64,000 nt of DNA, from assembly GCA_038749025.1 (NCBI GenBank), contig JBCDIL010000016.1:1-64000 (forward strand). Reading direction: 5' to 3'. Position 1 is the first letter of the stretch, and every line of letters begins with the position of its first letter. A program made the position numbers and the translations under genes. This document shows, piece by piece, positions 8,441 to 18,250 of the stretch. Origin of the DNA: JBCAXA01 sp038749025 (GTDB lineage Bacteria > Pseudomonadota > Gammaproteobacteria > Steroidobacterales > Woeseiaceae). The notes beneath the pieces are model-generated. The model was not told where the DNA came from. It saw only the letters and a program-made list of their open reading frames with translations, and did not search any database.

Positions 8441-9444
8441 CAGCGTGACGAGCGTTTGGTCGCGATGGCCGCGCCTAACTGTTGTACCGCGAGCGCATAC
8501 ATGACGCTGCGATTGTAGCGAGTGATGACGTAAAAATTGTGCCGACCGACCCAGTAGTCATTACGGTCGACGCCATCGAGGCGAATCAGCGTCGCTGGGG
8601 TTGCTGCATCGCCATCGATCGCGGTTCTCACGCCGCCCGCCCGCAAGTCGCCTAGAGTCGAGGTGAGCTTCAATGTGTTCTTTTGGGGCGGCACGATCGA
8701 GAACGGTTTCTTGATGCGGGCTGGCGCGACGACTGGCTCGCCACGGCGCCAGCGATGCCGCGCCAAGTAGTTCGCTACGCTACCAATCGCGTCCGGCCAA
8801 CTGTCGAAAAGGTCGCGTCGACCATCGTCGTCAAAGTCAACAGCATACTCGCGGTAACTGGTCGGAATGAACTGACCGCGACCCATCGCGCCCGCATAGG
8901 AACCAAGAACGCTATCAACGTCCCACCCTTCAGCTCGCGATAGCAGCAAGTACGCTTCGAGTTCGCCGCCGAAGAATCGGCTGCGCGGGGGATAGTCAAA
9001 CGCCAGTGTCGCGAGGGCGTCGCGCACGGTGTAGCGCCCGGTGATACGGCCATAGTAGGTTTCGACACCGATAATGCCAACAATAATCTCAGCGGGCACA
9101 CCGTACTTGTCCTCGGCGGCTTTGAGCGTTGCGGTGTGTTCGTTCCAGAACTCAACACCGGCTGTGATTCGCTCAGTGGTCAAGAAAATCTGCCGGTATT
9201 CATGCCATGGCCGAACCCGCTCAGCGGGCCGGCTAATTTTCTCGATAATGCCGGCGTCGATGGTGGCGTGAGCCAGCCATTGCTCGACAGCCGTGCGCTC
9301 GAGCCCGTGTTTGTCGACCACACGGTCTACAAACGCTTGAACGTCGGCCCGAGACGTGTCGAGCGCGAGTGCCGTTGAGCAGGCACCGCCAAGGACGATG
9401 GCGGCGAGAGCAGCCCGACGCAGTGTTGGAAAAGATCGAATCAA
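8440..9444 (-). CDS. mltB: Membrane-bound lytic murein transglycosylase B
   Basis: A 334-residue lytic transglycosylase (family GH103, SLT_2) that cuts the MurNAc-GlcNAc bond to form 1,6-anhydromuropeptides. The catalytic glutamate lies in IIGVETYYGRITG (Glu128); GQFIPTSYREYAVDFDDDGRRDL is the conserved central block, followed by the C-terminal VMYALAVQQLG. A hydrophobic N-terminus up to ALALD acts as a signal sequence; GGAC at 19-22 is a poor lipobox, so lipidation is uncertain. It overlaps rodA by 4 bases. Its anhydro-MurNAc products would need conversion before they could enter the AmgK-MurU route encoded nearby. Confidence 0.95.
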   Translation of the reverse strand: MIRSFPTLRRAALAAIVLGGACSTALALDTSRADVQAFVDRVVDKHGLERTAVEQWLAHATIDAGIIEKISRPAERVRPWHEYRQIFLTTERITAGVEFWNEHTATLKAAEDKYGVPAEIIVGIIGVETYYGRITGRYTVRDALATLAFDYPPRSRFFGGELEAYLLLSRAEGWDVDSVLGSYAGAMGRGQFIPTSYREYAVDFDDDGRRDLFDSWPDAIGSVANYLARHRWRRGEPVVAPARIKKPFSIVPPQKNTLKLTSTLGDLRAGGVRTAIDGDAATPATLIRLDGVDRNDYWVGRHNFYVITRYNRSVMYALAVQQLGAAIATKRSSR

Positions 9445-10568
9445 TGCGGCAGCAGTTTGCGGCGTGTGTGAATCGACATGAGAATACCGAAACCTGCCAG
9501 CAGGGTCACCATTGAGGTGCCGCCGAAACTCACCAGCGGGAGCGGTACCCCGACGACGGGCAAGATGCCACTGACCATGCCAATGTTGACGAAGACGTAA
9601 ACAAAAAACGTGAGACTAATGCTGCCCGCTACCAGTCGCGAGAACGTGTCCCTGGCGATGAGCGCGATGTAAAGGCCTCGACCGACGACGAACAGGTACG
9701 CGAGCAGCAAAGCGAGAACCCCGAGCAAACCAAACTCTTCGGCCAATACCGCAAATATGAAGTCAGTATTGCGCTCCGGCAGGTAACCTAGCGTTCCTTG
9801 TGTCCCATTGGTCCAGCCGCGGCCGAACAAGCCGCCTGAGCCGATCGCTATCGTCGACTGGATGATGTTGTAGCCAGCGCCGAGCGGGTCGGACGTCGGG
9901 TCGAGCAACGTCAGGACCCGCTGGCGTTGATAGTCATGCATGCCTTGCCATATCAATGGCAAGGCCGCAGCGAGCAATGCCAATGCCGCGACGACAACGC
10001 GTAAACGCAAGCCGGCCAGCAATAGCACAAGCGCGCCCGAGGCGGCGATCAATATCGATGTGCCGAGGTCGGGTTGAATAGCGATCATGGCGGTTGGCGC
10101 AGCGATCGCTGCACCCAGTACGGCCGTTGTTTTCAGCGACGGCGGCAGCGGTTCGGTGTGCAGATACCAGGCGAGCAGCATCGGTACGGCCAGCTTCATA
10201 ACCTCCGACGGTTGAAAGCGAATGCCGATATCCAACCAGCGCTGTGCACCATGACCCGTATCGCCGATAACGATCACGAGGCCGAGTAACGCTAAGCCGC
10301 CAAGGTAGGCAGCTGGCGTCCAGCGGCGCATAAATGCCGGCGAGAATTGCGCGATGACAAACATCGCGATGAAGGCAATGCCTAGACGAATGGCTTGTGC
10401 GCGGAGCAGTGCCGTGCGTTGGTCCACGGCGCTGTATAGAACCGCCAAGCCAATCGTTACGATGATGATTAACCCAATCAGTAGGGGCCCATCGATATGA
10501 ATACGCCGCAGTGCGCTTGCAAGCCGGCCACCGGTCGACGGCTCGGGCAGTCGGACCCAATCGTTCAC
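9441..10568 (-). CDS. rodA: Rod-shape SEDS glycosyltransferase RodA
   Basis: A polytopic inner-membrane SEDS protein that polymerises lipid II during cell elongation as partner of PBP2. Start chosen at GTG 10568 (375 residues) because it forms a GTGA overlap with the mrdA stop; the open frame continues 16 codons further back inside mrdA. About ten hydrophobic segments are visible. Conserved SEDS stretches include GHGAQRWLDIGIRFQPSE, IQPDLGTSILI, LPERNTDFIFAVLAEEFG and VPLPLVSFGGTSM. It is placed between mrdA and mltB as in other elongasome operons. Confidence 0.96.
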   Translation of the reverse strand: MNDWVRLPEPSTGGRLASALRRIHIDGPLLIGLIIIVTIGLAVLYSAVDQRTALLRAQAIRLGIAFIAMFVIAQFSPAFMRRWTPAAYLGGLALLGLVIVIGDTGHGAQRWLDIGIRFQPSEVMKLAVPMLLAWYLHTEPLPPSLKTTAVLGAAIAAPTAMIAIQPDLGTSILIAASGALVLLLAGLRLRVVVAALALLAAALPLIWQGMHDYQRQRVLTLLDPTSDPLGAGYNIIQSTIAIGSGGLFGRGWTNGTQGTLGYLPERNTDFIFAVLAEEFGLLGVLALLLAYLFVVGRGLYIALIARDTFSRLVAGSISLTFFVYVFVNIGMVSGILPVVGVPLPLVSFGGTSMVTLLAGFGILMSIHTRRKLLPH

Positions 10569-12472
10569 GGTGCCGGCTCGCGGGATGACTGGGTCATCGC
10601 TTTGTCGCGTAGCCAAAAGTCCGTGACAGCACGGGCAACCGGCGCCGCGACGCGCGAACCGCTCGACCCGTTTTCGATAACAACGGCAACTGCGATACGC
10701 GGTTCGTCAACCGGTGCAAATGCGACAAACAGGGCGTGGTCGCGCAACCGTTCGTCGAGTTCTTCTTCGTCGTACTCATCCTCTTGCGCGACACTGAATA
10801 CTTGTGCGGTGCCGCTCTTTCCAGCCATTTTGTAAGGGGCGTCGATGCCGACCTGGCGAGCCGAGCCGTTATGGCCCTGCAGCACCGACTGCATCGCCGT
10901 GATAATCGGCTCCCAGTGATCCTCGCTTTTTAATTGCACCGGGTCGAGCGGCACCACGTCGGGCGCTTGCATCTCGCCGCTGGCTGGGTCTTCGATATAG
11001 CGAACGATACGCGGCTGGACCCGTTTACCGCGCAGCGCGATTGCGGCGGTTACGTGGGCAAGTTGCAGCGGCGTTGCCAGCATGTAGCCTTGGCCAATCG
11101 ATGCGATAACTGTTTCACCGGGAAACCATGATTGGTCCTCGCGCCGTGAGAAGCTCGCTCGTTTCCACGCTTGCGACGGAACTAGGCCGGCTTTTTCGCC
11201 AGACAAATCAATACCGGTAACACTGCCTAGACCGAATTGAGTCAAATACTCGTGCATCGTATCGATCCCGAGTGCGGGTGCGAGCGCGTAAAAATAGACG
11301 TCGCAGGACTCGGCAATCGCGTCATGCAGATTCACTAACTGGTGGCCTTCCGGGCGCCAATCGCGGTAGCGATGGGAACTACCTGGCAAGCTAAACGCAC
11401 CCTGGCAGTTAATACGATGTGAGAGGCTTGTGACGTGAGACTCGAGTGCCGCTAATGCGATGATCGGCTTGATTGTCGAGCCCGGGGGGTAACGGCCACG
11501 CAGAACCCGATCGAATAAAGGCCGATCAAGATCGTTGCGAAGAGCAGCAAACTCCTGACGACCGAGACCCGTTGCGAAAGCGTTTGGGTCGAAGCCGGGC
11601 GAGCTCGCCATCGCTAAGACTTCGCCTGTCGTCGGTTCTAATGCGACAACCGCTCCGCGCACGCCGTCGAGCGCCGCTTCAGCGACACGCTGCAACTCCA
11701 AGTCGAGCGTCAGCCAAACGTTGCGACCGGGTTCCGGTACATCGCCGGGGCGTGACTCGAGCGAACGGCCTGTTGCGGTCGTCAACAGCTGGTGGTGACC
11801 GACTTCACCGTGCAAATCCGACTCGTAGAATTGCTCGACACCCACTTTGCCGATCTGCCGCGTGCCGGCGTAATTGTCAGGACGCTCAAGACCGTTGAGA
11901 TCGGCGGCACTTAATCCGCCGACATAGCCGACGGCGTGGGCGGCGAGCTCACCGTGGGGGTAATAACGAATTAGCCGCGCTTCGATAGCAACGCCCGGGT
12001 AGTGTGGGCGTACAACGGCGAAACGGGCGACGTCGACGTCGCTAAGGTCGCTTCTCAATATGACCGATTCAAAGCGCTGGCTGCGCTCTGCGCGTGCGTC
12101 GAAGCGCTCCACGTCGGTTGCATCGATCAAGCCCTCGCGTTGCAACGAATCCAGTGTTGCAGCCATATCGGCAATCCGTTCCGGGACGATGACCAGCTGC
12201 CAAACTGGACGATTGTCGGCAAGTACCTGACCGTTACGATCCAGGATCAGGCCGCGCGTTGGTGTTAGCGGTGCGACTCGCAAGCTGTTGTCAGTCGACA
12301 GGGCGCGGTATTGTTCGTGTTGAACGATGGTTAGATAGGCCAGGCGGCCGACCAGAACCATACAGCCGACGGCGATCGCCGCGATGGCCAGCAATGTGCG
12401 GAGGCGAAAGACCAGCACTTCGTGGCCTGAGTCCTTTATCGGCGTTCGGGCTTTCAGTGCTATTCCGTTCAC
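10565..12472 (-). CDS. mrdA: Penicillin-binding protein 2 (elongation transpeptidase)
   Basis: A class B PBP (635 residues) that cross-links peptidoglycan in the Rod complex. It has an N-terminal membrane anchor (RLRTLLAIAAIAVGCMVLVG), a dimerisation/pedestal domain containing GLILDRNGQVLADNRP, and a C-terminal transpeptidase domain with STIK (Ser332), the SCD triad in IAESCDVYFY, and KSGTAQVF. GTG 12472 is chosen since it overlaps the mreD stop as GTGA; the frame upstream of it lies inside mreD and is not conserved-looking. It overlaps rodA in the same GTGA manner, a clear sign of translational coupling along the operon. Confidence 0.95.
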   Translation of the reverse strand: MNGIALKARTPIKDSGHEVLVFRLRTLLAIAAIAVGCMVLVGRLAYLTIVQHEQYRALSTDNSLRVAPLTPTRGLILDRNGQVLADNRPVWQLVIVPERIADMAATLDSLQREGLIDATDVERFDARAERSQRFESVILRSDLSDVDVARFAVVRPHYPGVAIEARLIRYYPHGELAAHAVGYVGGLSAADLNGLERPDNYAGTRQIGKVGVEQFYESDLHGEVGHHQLLTTATGRSLESRPGDVPEPGRNVWLTLDLELQRVAEAALDGVRGAVVALEPTTGEVLAMASSPGFDPNAFATGLGRQEFAALRNDLDRPLFDRVLRGRYPPGSTIKPIIALAALESHVTSLSHRINCQGAFSLPGSSHRYRDWRPEGHQLVNLHDAIAESCDVYFYALAPALGIDTMHEYLTQFGLGSVTGIDLSGEKAGLVPSQAWKRASFSRREDQSWFPGETVIASIGQGYMLATPLQLAHVTAAIALRGKRVQPRIVRYIEDPASGEMQAPDVVPLDPVQLKSEDHWEPIITAMQSVLQGHNGSARQVGIDAPYKMAGKSGTAQVFSVAQEDEYDEEELDERLRDHALFVAFAPVDEPRIAVAVVIENGSSGSRVAAPVARAVTDFWLRDKAMTQSSREPAP

Positions 12473-12960
12473 GTGGGATCCCGAGCGAGTACTCCGTCCA
12501 GTATATAAAGTATGAACGGCCAGGCGACAGCGCTGGTGACAACCGGCAACCAATAGTCGGCCCCCCGGCTCGACAATCCGGCCACACCGTTACTCCAAAA
12601 CAGCACGAACTCGTAAAGCGCGATCAGTAAGACCACGGCAGCGGCCAATTGGACCCAGGAAAACACCCGTAAGCGCAAGTGCAGACGCAGGGCAGGGAAG
12701 GCCATAACCACCAGGGCCAGTGCGTGTAGGCCCAACAATGTTCCGTATAACGCGTCCAGCGCGAGCCCGACCAGCGCGATGACCCAGAACGGCAAGCGCT
12801 GCGGTGCGAAGACAGCCCAATAGACGACGACTAACGCAACCCAGTCCGGTCGCGCTGTGCGCAGAAAGTCGGGCAACGGCACTACGGTCAATGCGAGTGC
12901 AATGATCAGCGATCCGGTGATCCGCCAGACGGCTCCGCGAGTCGTATCCGCGCTACTCAT
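12469..12960 (-). CDS. mreD: Rod-shape-determining protein MreD
   Basis: A 163-residue hydrophobic protein with about five transmembrane segments, matching E. coli MreD in length (162). The start is ATG 12960, which overlaps the mreC stop by 8 bases (ATGAGTAG); a longer frame upstream is an arginine- and serine-rich out-of-frame reading of mreC and is rejected. Recognisable family features include RTARPDWVALVVVYWAV and GLALDALYGTLLGLHAL. It bridges MreC to the elongation machinery in the inner membrane. Confidence 0.94.
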   Translation of the reverse strand: MSSADTTRGAVWRITGSLIIALALTVVPLPDFLRTARPDWVALVVVYWAVFAPQRLPFWVIALVGLALDALYGTLLGLHALALVVMAFPALRLHLRLRVFSWVQLAAAVVLLIALYEFVLFWSNGVAGLSSRGADYWLPVVTSAVAWPFILYILDGVLARDPT

Positions 12961-13837
12961 CGGTACCTGTCGTCGGCGGGGCGTCGGTCTCGTCGCTGTC
13001 GGCGATCGCGTCTCGCTCGATAAGCACGACTTCGCGAATACGGTCCAACCCGGCGATCGGCTCGGCACTGACCGCTGCGAACGACTGCTCTGGCCGCCGT
13101 TCGATCTTGGTGACCGTGGCGACCGGGTAGCCAATCGGGAAAACGCCGCCTAAACCCGACGTTACCAATACATCGCCTACCTCAATATCCGCGCTGTTTG
13201 GCAAATAAACCAATTCGAGGCGATCGATGTCGCCGGTTCCTTCGGCGATCGTCCGCAAGCCATTGCGGACCACTTGAACGGGCGTCGCGTGATCCGGATC
13301 GGTGATCAAAATGGCAGTTGATCGAAAATCGGTGGCTTCGAGCACCTGCCCGACAACACCGTCGGCATCGACGAGCGCCTGGCCCATCGACACGCCCCGT
13401 TGTGAGCCTTTATTGAGCGTTATGCTGTGTCGGTAGGGGTTGGCGGCGACGGCCAATATTTCGGCCATGCTGTAGTTATCAGCCACTTGCGCCGATGCGT
13501 TCAGCATCGCGCGTAAGCGTTCGTTCTCGGCTTCGAGCGCATTGAAGCGTTGCAGTTCTGCTCGCGTACGCAAACGCTCAACTTTTAATGCATTGTTTTC
13601 CCGTTCGAGCTCCGCGCGCGGTCGTGCTGCGTCACTCGACCAGTCGATAAGTCGAATGGGCACCGATACGCCAATTTGGATAGGGGCGACAACGGCCGCC
13701 AGCGTCCGCCGAGCGAGGTCGAGCGAGCTGCCGCGGTTATCAATAACCATTAAGGCGATACAAATCACCACGTAGATTGCAGCCCTAAGACCAAGGGCGG
13801 GCAGAACTGCGCGGGTATCCGAAGTCGGGGTCGCCAC
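12953..13837 (-). CDS. mreC: Rod-shape-determining protein MreC
   Basis: A 294-residue bitopic periplasmic protein that activates PBP2-RodA. It starts at GTG 13837. A single transmembrane segment lies at about 15-33 (LRAAIYVVICIALMVID). A coiled coil follows (about 75-113, ELERENNALKVERLRTRAEL...NEMNERLR-like heptads ending RAMLNASA), then the paired beta-barrel domain (GVSMGQALVDADGVVGQVLE and SADIEVGDVLVTSGLGGVFP). The acidic tail after residue 270 is unstructured-looking. mreB lies 55 bases upstream and mreD overlaps downstream. Confidence 0.95.
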   Translation of the reverse strand: MATPTSDTRAVLPALGLRAAIYVVICIALMVIDNRGSSLDLARRTLAAVVAPIQIGVSVPIRLIDWSSDAARPRAELERENNALKVERLRTRAELQRFNALEAENERLRAMLNASAQVADNYSMAEILAVAANPYRHSITLNKGSQRGVSMGQALVDADGVVGQVLEATDFRSTAILITDPDHATPVQVVRNGLRTIAEGTGDIDRLELVYLPNSADIEVGDVLVTSGLGGVFPIGYPVATVTKIERRPEQSFAAVSAEPIAGLDRIREVVLIERDAIADSDETDAPPTTGTDE

Positions 13838-13892
13838 AGTCGCTAGACGATCGCTTACGCCGGCCCCACCGTGCTACGGCGGCGTCGCTGCA

Positions 13893-14936
13893 TCATTCCA
13901 GACCGAATACGCCAGGGCCGTACTCGTCGATCAGCTCGAGGACGCGACCCCCACCGCGGGCTACGCAGGTGAGTGGGTCATCGGCGATGACGACCGGCAG
14001 ACCGGTTTCTTCCATCAGTAGTTTGTCGAGATCTCGAAGCATCGCACCGCCGCCGGTGAGTACGATACCGCGTTCCGCGACATCGGCGCCGAGTTCGGGT
14101 GGCGTTTGCTCCAACGCCTCCTTCACCGCGCCGACGATACCTTGCAGTGGTTCTTGCAAGGCTTCGAGGATTTCGTTGCTGTTGAGGGTAAAGCTGCGTG
14201 GTACACCCTCGGAGAGATTGCGGCCTTTAACGCTAATCTCGCGAACCTCATCGCCGGGATACGCAGAGCCGATTTCATGTTTGATGCGCTCGGCGGTCGC
14301 CTCGCCGATCAAGATGCCGTAATTGCGCCGAACGTAGTTTGATATCGCCTCATCGAAACGGTCGCCACCGATTCGTACCGATGCCGCATAAACAATTCCG
14401 TTTAATGAGATGACGGCAACTTCGGACGTACCACCGCCAATGTCGAGGACCATCGAGCCGCGCGCTTCGTGAACGGGTAATCCGGCGCCGATTGCGGCGG
14501 CCATCGGTTCGTCGATGAGGTGCACTTTGCGGGCGCCGGCGTTTTCGGCCGACTCGCGGATGGCACGTCGCTCGACCTGGGTCGAGCCGTACGGTACGCA
14601 AACGAGGACGCGAGGGCTTCTGAAAAAAAACGAGTTGCCGTGCACCTTTTTTATAAAGTGTTGCAGCATTCGTTCCGTCACCGTGAAATCAGCGATCACT
14701 CCGTCTTTCAGCGGCCGGATTGCCGTGATATTGCCGGGCGTGCGGCCGAGCATGTTTTTCGCCTCGGTGCCGACCGCCTCGACCGACCGCCCGCCTTTTC
14801 CGGTCTCTTCGCGAATGGCGACAACCGAGGGCTCGTCGAGCACGATGCCGGTGCCGCGAAGGTAAATGAGGGTGTTCGCTGTCCCGAGGTCGATGGACAG
14901 GTCGTTGGAAAAATAACCCAACAGATTCTTAATCAT
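13893..14936 (-). CDS. mreB: Rod-shape-determining actin homologue MreB
   Basis: A 347-residue bacterial actin that forms membrane-associated filaments and orients the elongasome. Phosphate and nucleotide-binding motifs are complete: SIDLGTANTLIYLRG (phosphate 1), VLDIGGGTSEVAVISL (phosphate 2) and GIVLTGGGAMLRDLD (adenosine). The length equals that of E. coli MreB (347). It heads the minus-strand envelope operon; the 127-base gap to gatC on the opposite strand holds its promoter, which I cannot place with confidence. Confidence 0.98.
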   Translation of the reverse strand: MIKNLLGYFSNDLSIDLGTANTLIYLRGTGIVLDEPSVVAIREETGKGGRSVEAVGTEAKNMLGRTPGNITAIRPLKDGVIADFTVTERMLQHFIKKVHGNSFFFRSPRVLVCVPYGSTQVERRAIRESAENAGARKVHLIDEPMAAAIGAGLPVHEARGSMVLDIGGGTSEVAVISLNGIVYAASVRIGGDRFDEAISNYVRRNYGILIGEATAERIKHEIGSAYPGDEVREISVKGRNLSEGVPRSFTLNSNEILEALQEPLQGIVGAVKEALEQTPPELGADVAERGIVLTGGGAMLRDLDKLLMEETGLPVVIADDPLTCVARGGGRVLELIDEYGPGVFGLE

Positions 14937-15063
14937 TGACGGCCAAAACAGCGTCCGTTAGCAAGCCGGGGACTCTAGCAACGGGGGGGACAATCAGCAA
15001 GGCGCCGTGTATCATTTTCGCGCTCGTTCGACGCTATTTTCTGTACTTTTCGGAGCTTTTTCG

Positions 15064-15351
15064 GTGCCACTCAGTCAAGCCGATGTACGTCACATCGCCA
15101 CACTGTCGCGATTGGAATTCGATCGCGACCAGCTCGACGATTTCCAAGTCAAACTCGACCGTATTCTCGCCTTCGTTGATCAGCTCACCGCGGTCGATAT
15201 GGACGGTGTTGAGCCAATGGCTCACCCGCTTGACCTGACCCAGCGTTTGCGGGCCGATGAGGCCGATACCGGGATCGATCGAGATCGGATCCAGCAAAAC
15301 GCCCGCGAGACAACCGACGGCTATTATCGAGTTCCGAAGGTCATCGAATGA
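15064..15351 (+). CDS. gatC: Asp/Glu-tRNA amidotransferase subunit C
   Basis: A small (95-residue) subunit that tethers GatA and GatB. Start taken as GTG 15064 with GGAG about 8 bases upstream; this gives VPLSQADVRHIATLSRLEF, the expected GatC beginning, whereas the longer frame from 15007 adds a hydrophobic leader not seen in the family. Conserved later motifs are VDGVEPMAHP-like MDGVEPMAHPLDL and the C-terminal YYRVPKVIE. Its TGA overlaps the gatA ATG (ATGA). The presence of GatCAB implies that Asn-tRNA and/or Gln-tRNA is made by transamidation here. Confidence 0.93.
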   Translation: MPLSQADVRHIATLSRLEFDRDQLDDFQVKLDRILAFVDQLTAVDMDGVEPMAHPLDLTQRLRADEADTGIDRDRIQQNARETTDGYYRVPKVIE

Positions 15352-16820
15352 TGCGACCCGTTGATCTAGCGAGCCAAGCCGACCAGTTGGCGGCCGGCGA
15401 TACGACCAGCGTGGCACTGACGGAGCGATCGCTAGCGGCCATCGACGCGCTGCAACCGACGCTAAATGCTTTTATCAGCATCGATCGCGAAGGTGCACTT
15501 ACCGCTGCCGCTGCCGCTGACGAGCGGCGGACGGCCGGGCGCCCGCTGAGCGCACTCGACGGCGTCCCGATCGCCCATAAAGATATTTTCTGTACAGCCG
15601 GTCTGAAAACCAGTTGCGGCTCGCGCATGCTCGATACGTTCGTTCCTCCGTACAACGCGACCGTCGTCGACCGATTCGCAGCGGCTGGCCTCGTGACCGT
15701 TGGTAAGACCAACATGGACGAGTTTGCGATGGGCTCATCCAACGAGACCAGTTTTTATGGCGATGTGATGAACCCGTGGGACACGACACGATCGCCGGGA
15801 GGTTCGTCGGGTGGCTCGGCAGCCGCCGTTGCAGCCGGAATTGTTGCTGGTGCGACCGGGACCGATACCGGCGGCTCCATCCGCCAACCAGCCGCGCTCT
15901 GCGGTATCACCGGTGTCAAACCGACCTACGGGCGAGCATCGAGGTACGGCATGATCGCGTTCGCGTCGAGCTTGGACCAAGCAGGCACGTTGACGCGTAC
16001 GGCTAAAGATGCGGCGCTGTTGCTAGAGCTGTTGTGCGGATTCGATCCCAAGGATTCCACCTCACTTGATGTGCCAATGGAGTCGTGGACTGCCGACATC
16101 GACAAACCGCTAGATGGTTTGAGAATCGGCGTGGCCGAAGCCTTTTATGACGATGGCTTGGCCAGCGGTTGTCGCGATGCGTTAGAAGTCGCGCTGGACG
16201 AGTACCGCCAGCTGGGTGCGACGGTATCGACGGTCGAATTGCCGCACCTCTATTTGTCGGTACCGACGTATTACGTCGTGGCGCCGGCCGAGTGCTCGTC
16301 AAACTTATCCCGCTTCGACGGCATTCGGTTCGGTCATCGTGCGACAGACTGTGACGATCTCGCTGAGCTCTACACGCGCAGTCGTTCCGAAGGTTTCGGT
16401 GATGAAGTCAAACGACGCATCATGACCGGCACCTATGTCTTATCATCGGGTTACTACGACGCTTACTACCTCAAAGCGCAGCGGGCGAGGCAGCTTATCA
16501 GTGCCGACTTTAAAGCAGCGTTTGCGACCGTTGACGTCATCGCCGGGCCGACAGCGCCAACGCCCGCGTTTGGTCTTGGCGACAAAGTCGACGATCCGGT
16601 AACGATGTACCTGAACGACATTTACACCATCGGCGCCAACCTCGCTGGCTTGCCGGCGCTCTCGTTGCCGATGGGTGTGGTCGATGGCTTACCGGTCGGG
16701 ATGCAATTGATCGGACCGGCGCTCAGCGAAGCGCGCTTGCTGAATGCAGCCCACGGGTTTCAATCGGCCACGGATTGGCACCACGCAACGCCGCCCCTTT
16801 TCCAGGGAGGCGAACAATGA
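15348..16820 (+). CDS. gatA: Asp/Glu-tRNA amidotransferase subunit A
   Basis: A 490-residue amidase-signature enzyme that hydrolyses glutamine and passes ammonia to GatB. The Ser-cisSer-Lys triad environment is intact: the lysine in GVPIAHKDIFCTAG, the glycine/serine stretch RSPGGSSGGSAAAVAAG, and the nucleophile region ATGTDTGGSIRQPAA. It begins in an ATGA overlap with gatC and ends in an ATGA overlap with gatB, so the three subunits are translationally coupled. Confidence 0.97.
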   Translation: MMRPVDLASQADQLAAGDTTSVALTERSLAAIDALQPTLNAFISIDREGALTAAAAADERRTAGRPLSALDGVPIAHKDIFCTAGLKTSCGSRMLDTFVPPYNATVVDRFAAAGLVTVGKTNMDEFAMGSSNETSFYGDVMNPWDTTRSPGGSSGGSAAAVAAGIVAGATGTDTGGSIRQPAALCGITGVKPTYGRASRYGMIAFASSLDQAGTLTRTAKDAALLLELLCGFDPKDSTSLDVPMESWTADIDKPLDGLRIGVAEAFYDDGLASGCRDALEVALDEYRQLGATVSTVELPHLYLSVPTYYVVAPAECSSNLSRFDGIRFGHRATDCDDLAELYTRSRSEGFGDEVKRRIMTGTYVLSSGYYDAYYLKAQRARQLISADFKAAFATVDVIAGPTAPTPAFGLGDKVDDPVTMYLNDIYTIGANLAGLPALSLPMGVVDGLPVGMQLIGPALSEARLLNAAHGFQSATDWHHATPPLFQGGEQ

Positions 16821-18250
16821 GTTGGGAAACGGTTATCGGTCTCGAGATCCATACGCAGCTCGCGACCGCCAGTAAGATTTTTTCGCCGGCGCCGACGCGC
16901 TACGGTGCTGATCCAAACACGCAAGCACACTTGATCGACCTTGGTTACCCCGGGGTCTTGCCGGTTCTCAACCAACGTGTTGTCGAGATGGCCGTGCGCT
17001 TCGGACTGGCTATAAACGCCGACATTGGCCGACGTTCTGTATTCGCGCGCAAGAACTATTTCTATCCCGATTTGCCTAAAGGTTATCAAATCAGTCAGTA
17101 CGAGTTGCCGATTGTCGGCCGCGGTTACCTCGATATCGAGGTGGGTGATACGGCGAAGCGAATCGGAATAACGCGCGCACATCTTGAAGAGGACGCCGGC
17201 AAATCCGTACATGATCGCTTCGTAGATGAAAGTGGTATCGATCTCAACCGTGCAGGAACACCGCTGCTCGAGATCGTCTCTGAGCCAGATATGCGATCCG
17301 CTAGCGAAGCGGTCGCGTACCTGCGCAAAGTTCACTCTTTGGTTCGGTATCTCGAGATCTCGGATGGCAATATGCAAGAAGGCTCATTCCGCTGCGATGC
17401 CAACGTTTCGGTTCGAAGAAGCGGTGCAGCTGAATTTGGAACACGCACCGAACTAAAAAACCTGAACTCGTTCCGGTTCATTGAAAAGGCCATTAACTTC
17501 GAAGTTGAGCGCCAGATCGAGCTGATTGAAGACGGCGGAACGGTCGTGCAGGAAACGCGTTTGTACGACCCGGATAAAGACGAGACACGGTCGATGCGCG
17601 GCAAGGAGGAGGCTAACGACTATCGCTACTTCCCCGACCCCGATTTGCTGCCCGTTGTGATCGACGACGACACCGTTGATGCAATCCGGACGTCTTTGCC
17701 GGAGCTGCCTGATGCAAAGCACGAGCGTTTTGTTGCGAAACTGGGTGTCAAGAGCGCCGACGCGACCGTATTGACGGCAACCCGTGAGTTGGCCGATTAC
17801 TTCGAGGCCACGGCTGCAGCGACCACGGCGGCAACCCAAGTCGCGGCGAACTGGGTCGTCGGTACACTCACCGGGGCGCTCAAGCGTGACGGGATAGAAA
17901 TCGACGCAGCGCCGATCGGTCCTAAAGATCTAGGCGCCTTGTTGGATCTCGTCGAAGACAACACGATTTCAGGAAAAATCGCCAAAGACGTTTTCGATGC
18001 TATGTGGTCCGGCGAGGGCTCGGCAGGGCATATCGTCGAATCGCGTGGCCTTCGCCAGATAACCGATACGTCGGCGATCGATGCGATTGTGGATGCCGTT
18101 ATCGACGAGTTTCCCGAGCAGGTTGAGCAGTACCGCAGCGGCAAGACCAAAGTCATCGGGTTCCTAGTTGGCCAAGTCATGAAGCGGTCGGCGGGTAAAG
18201 CCAACCCGCAGCAAGTTAATGCCCGCTTGCAGGAGCGCCTTGGCGGCTAG
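16817..18250 (+). CDS. gatB: Asp/Glu-tRNA amidotransferase subunit B
   Basis: A 477-residue kinase-like subunit that phosphorylates the mischarged Glu/Asp on tRNA and amidates it. The start at ATG 16817 is supported by GGAGG just upstream and by the canonical MSWETVIGLEIHTQL; the frame extends a little further back inside gatA. Family blocks include FARKNYFYPDLPKGYQISQY, MQEGSFRCDANVSVR and ELKNLNSFRFIEKAI. The C-terminal Yqey/tail domain is seen with VIGFLVGQVMKRSAGKANPQ. Confidence 0.97.
   Translation: MSWETVIGLEIHTQLATASKIFSPAPTRYGADPNTQAHLIDLGYPGVLPVLNQRVVEMAVRFGLAINADIGRRSVFARKNYFYPDLPKGYQISQYELPIVGRGYLDIEVGDTAKRIGITRAHLEEDAGKSVHDRFVDESGIDLNRAGTPLLEIVSEPDMRSASEAVAYLRKVHSLVRYLEISDGNMQEGSFRCDANVSVRRSGAAEFGTRTELKNLNSFRFIEKAINFEVERQIELIEDGGTVVQETRLYDPDKDETRSMRGKEEANDYRYFPDPDLLPVVIDDDTVDAIRTSLPELPDAKHERFVAKLGVKSADATVLTATRELADYFEATAAATTAATQVAANWVVGTLTGALKRDGIEIDAAPIGPKDLGALLDLVEDNTISGKIAKDVFDAMWSGEGSAGHIVESRGLRQITDTSAIDAIVDAVIDEFPEQVEQYRSGKTKVIGFLVGQVMKRSAGKANPQQVNARLQERLGG

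Noticed and set aside
10569..10616. Longer rodA start inside mrdA
   Set aside because: The GTGA overlap at 10565-10568 matches the coupling used by mreD-mrdA and the extension is not family-like.
5439..14936. The mreB-to-lipB gene order as a novel cluster
   Set aside because: This order is known from several beta- and gammaproteobacterial lineages; only the absence of lipA behind lipB is noted in the entry.
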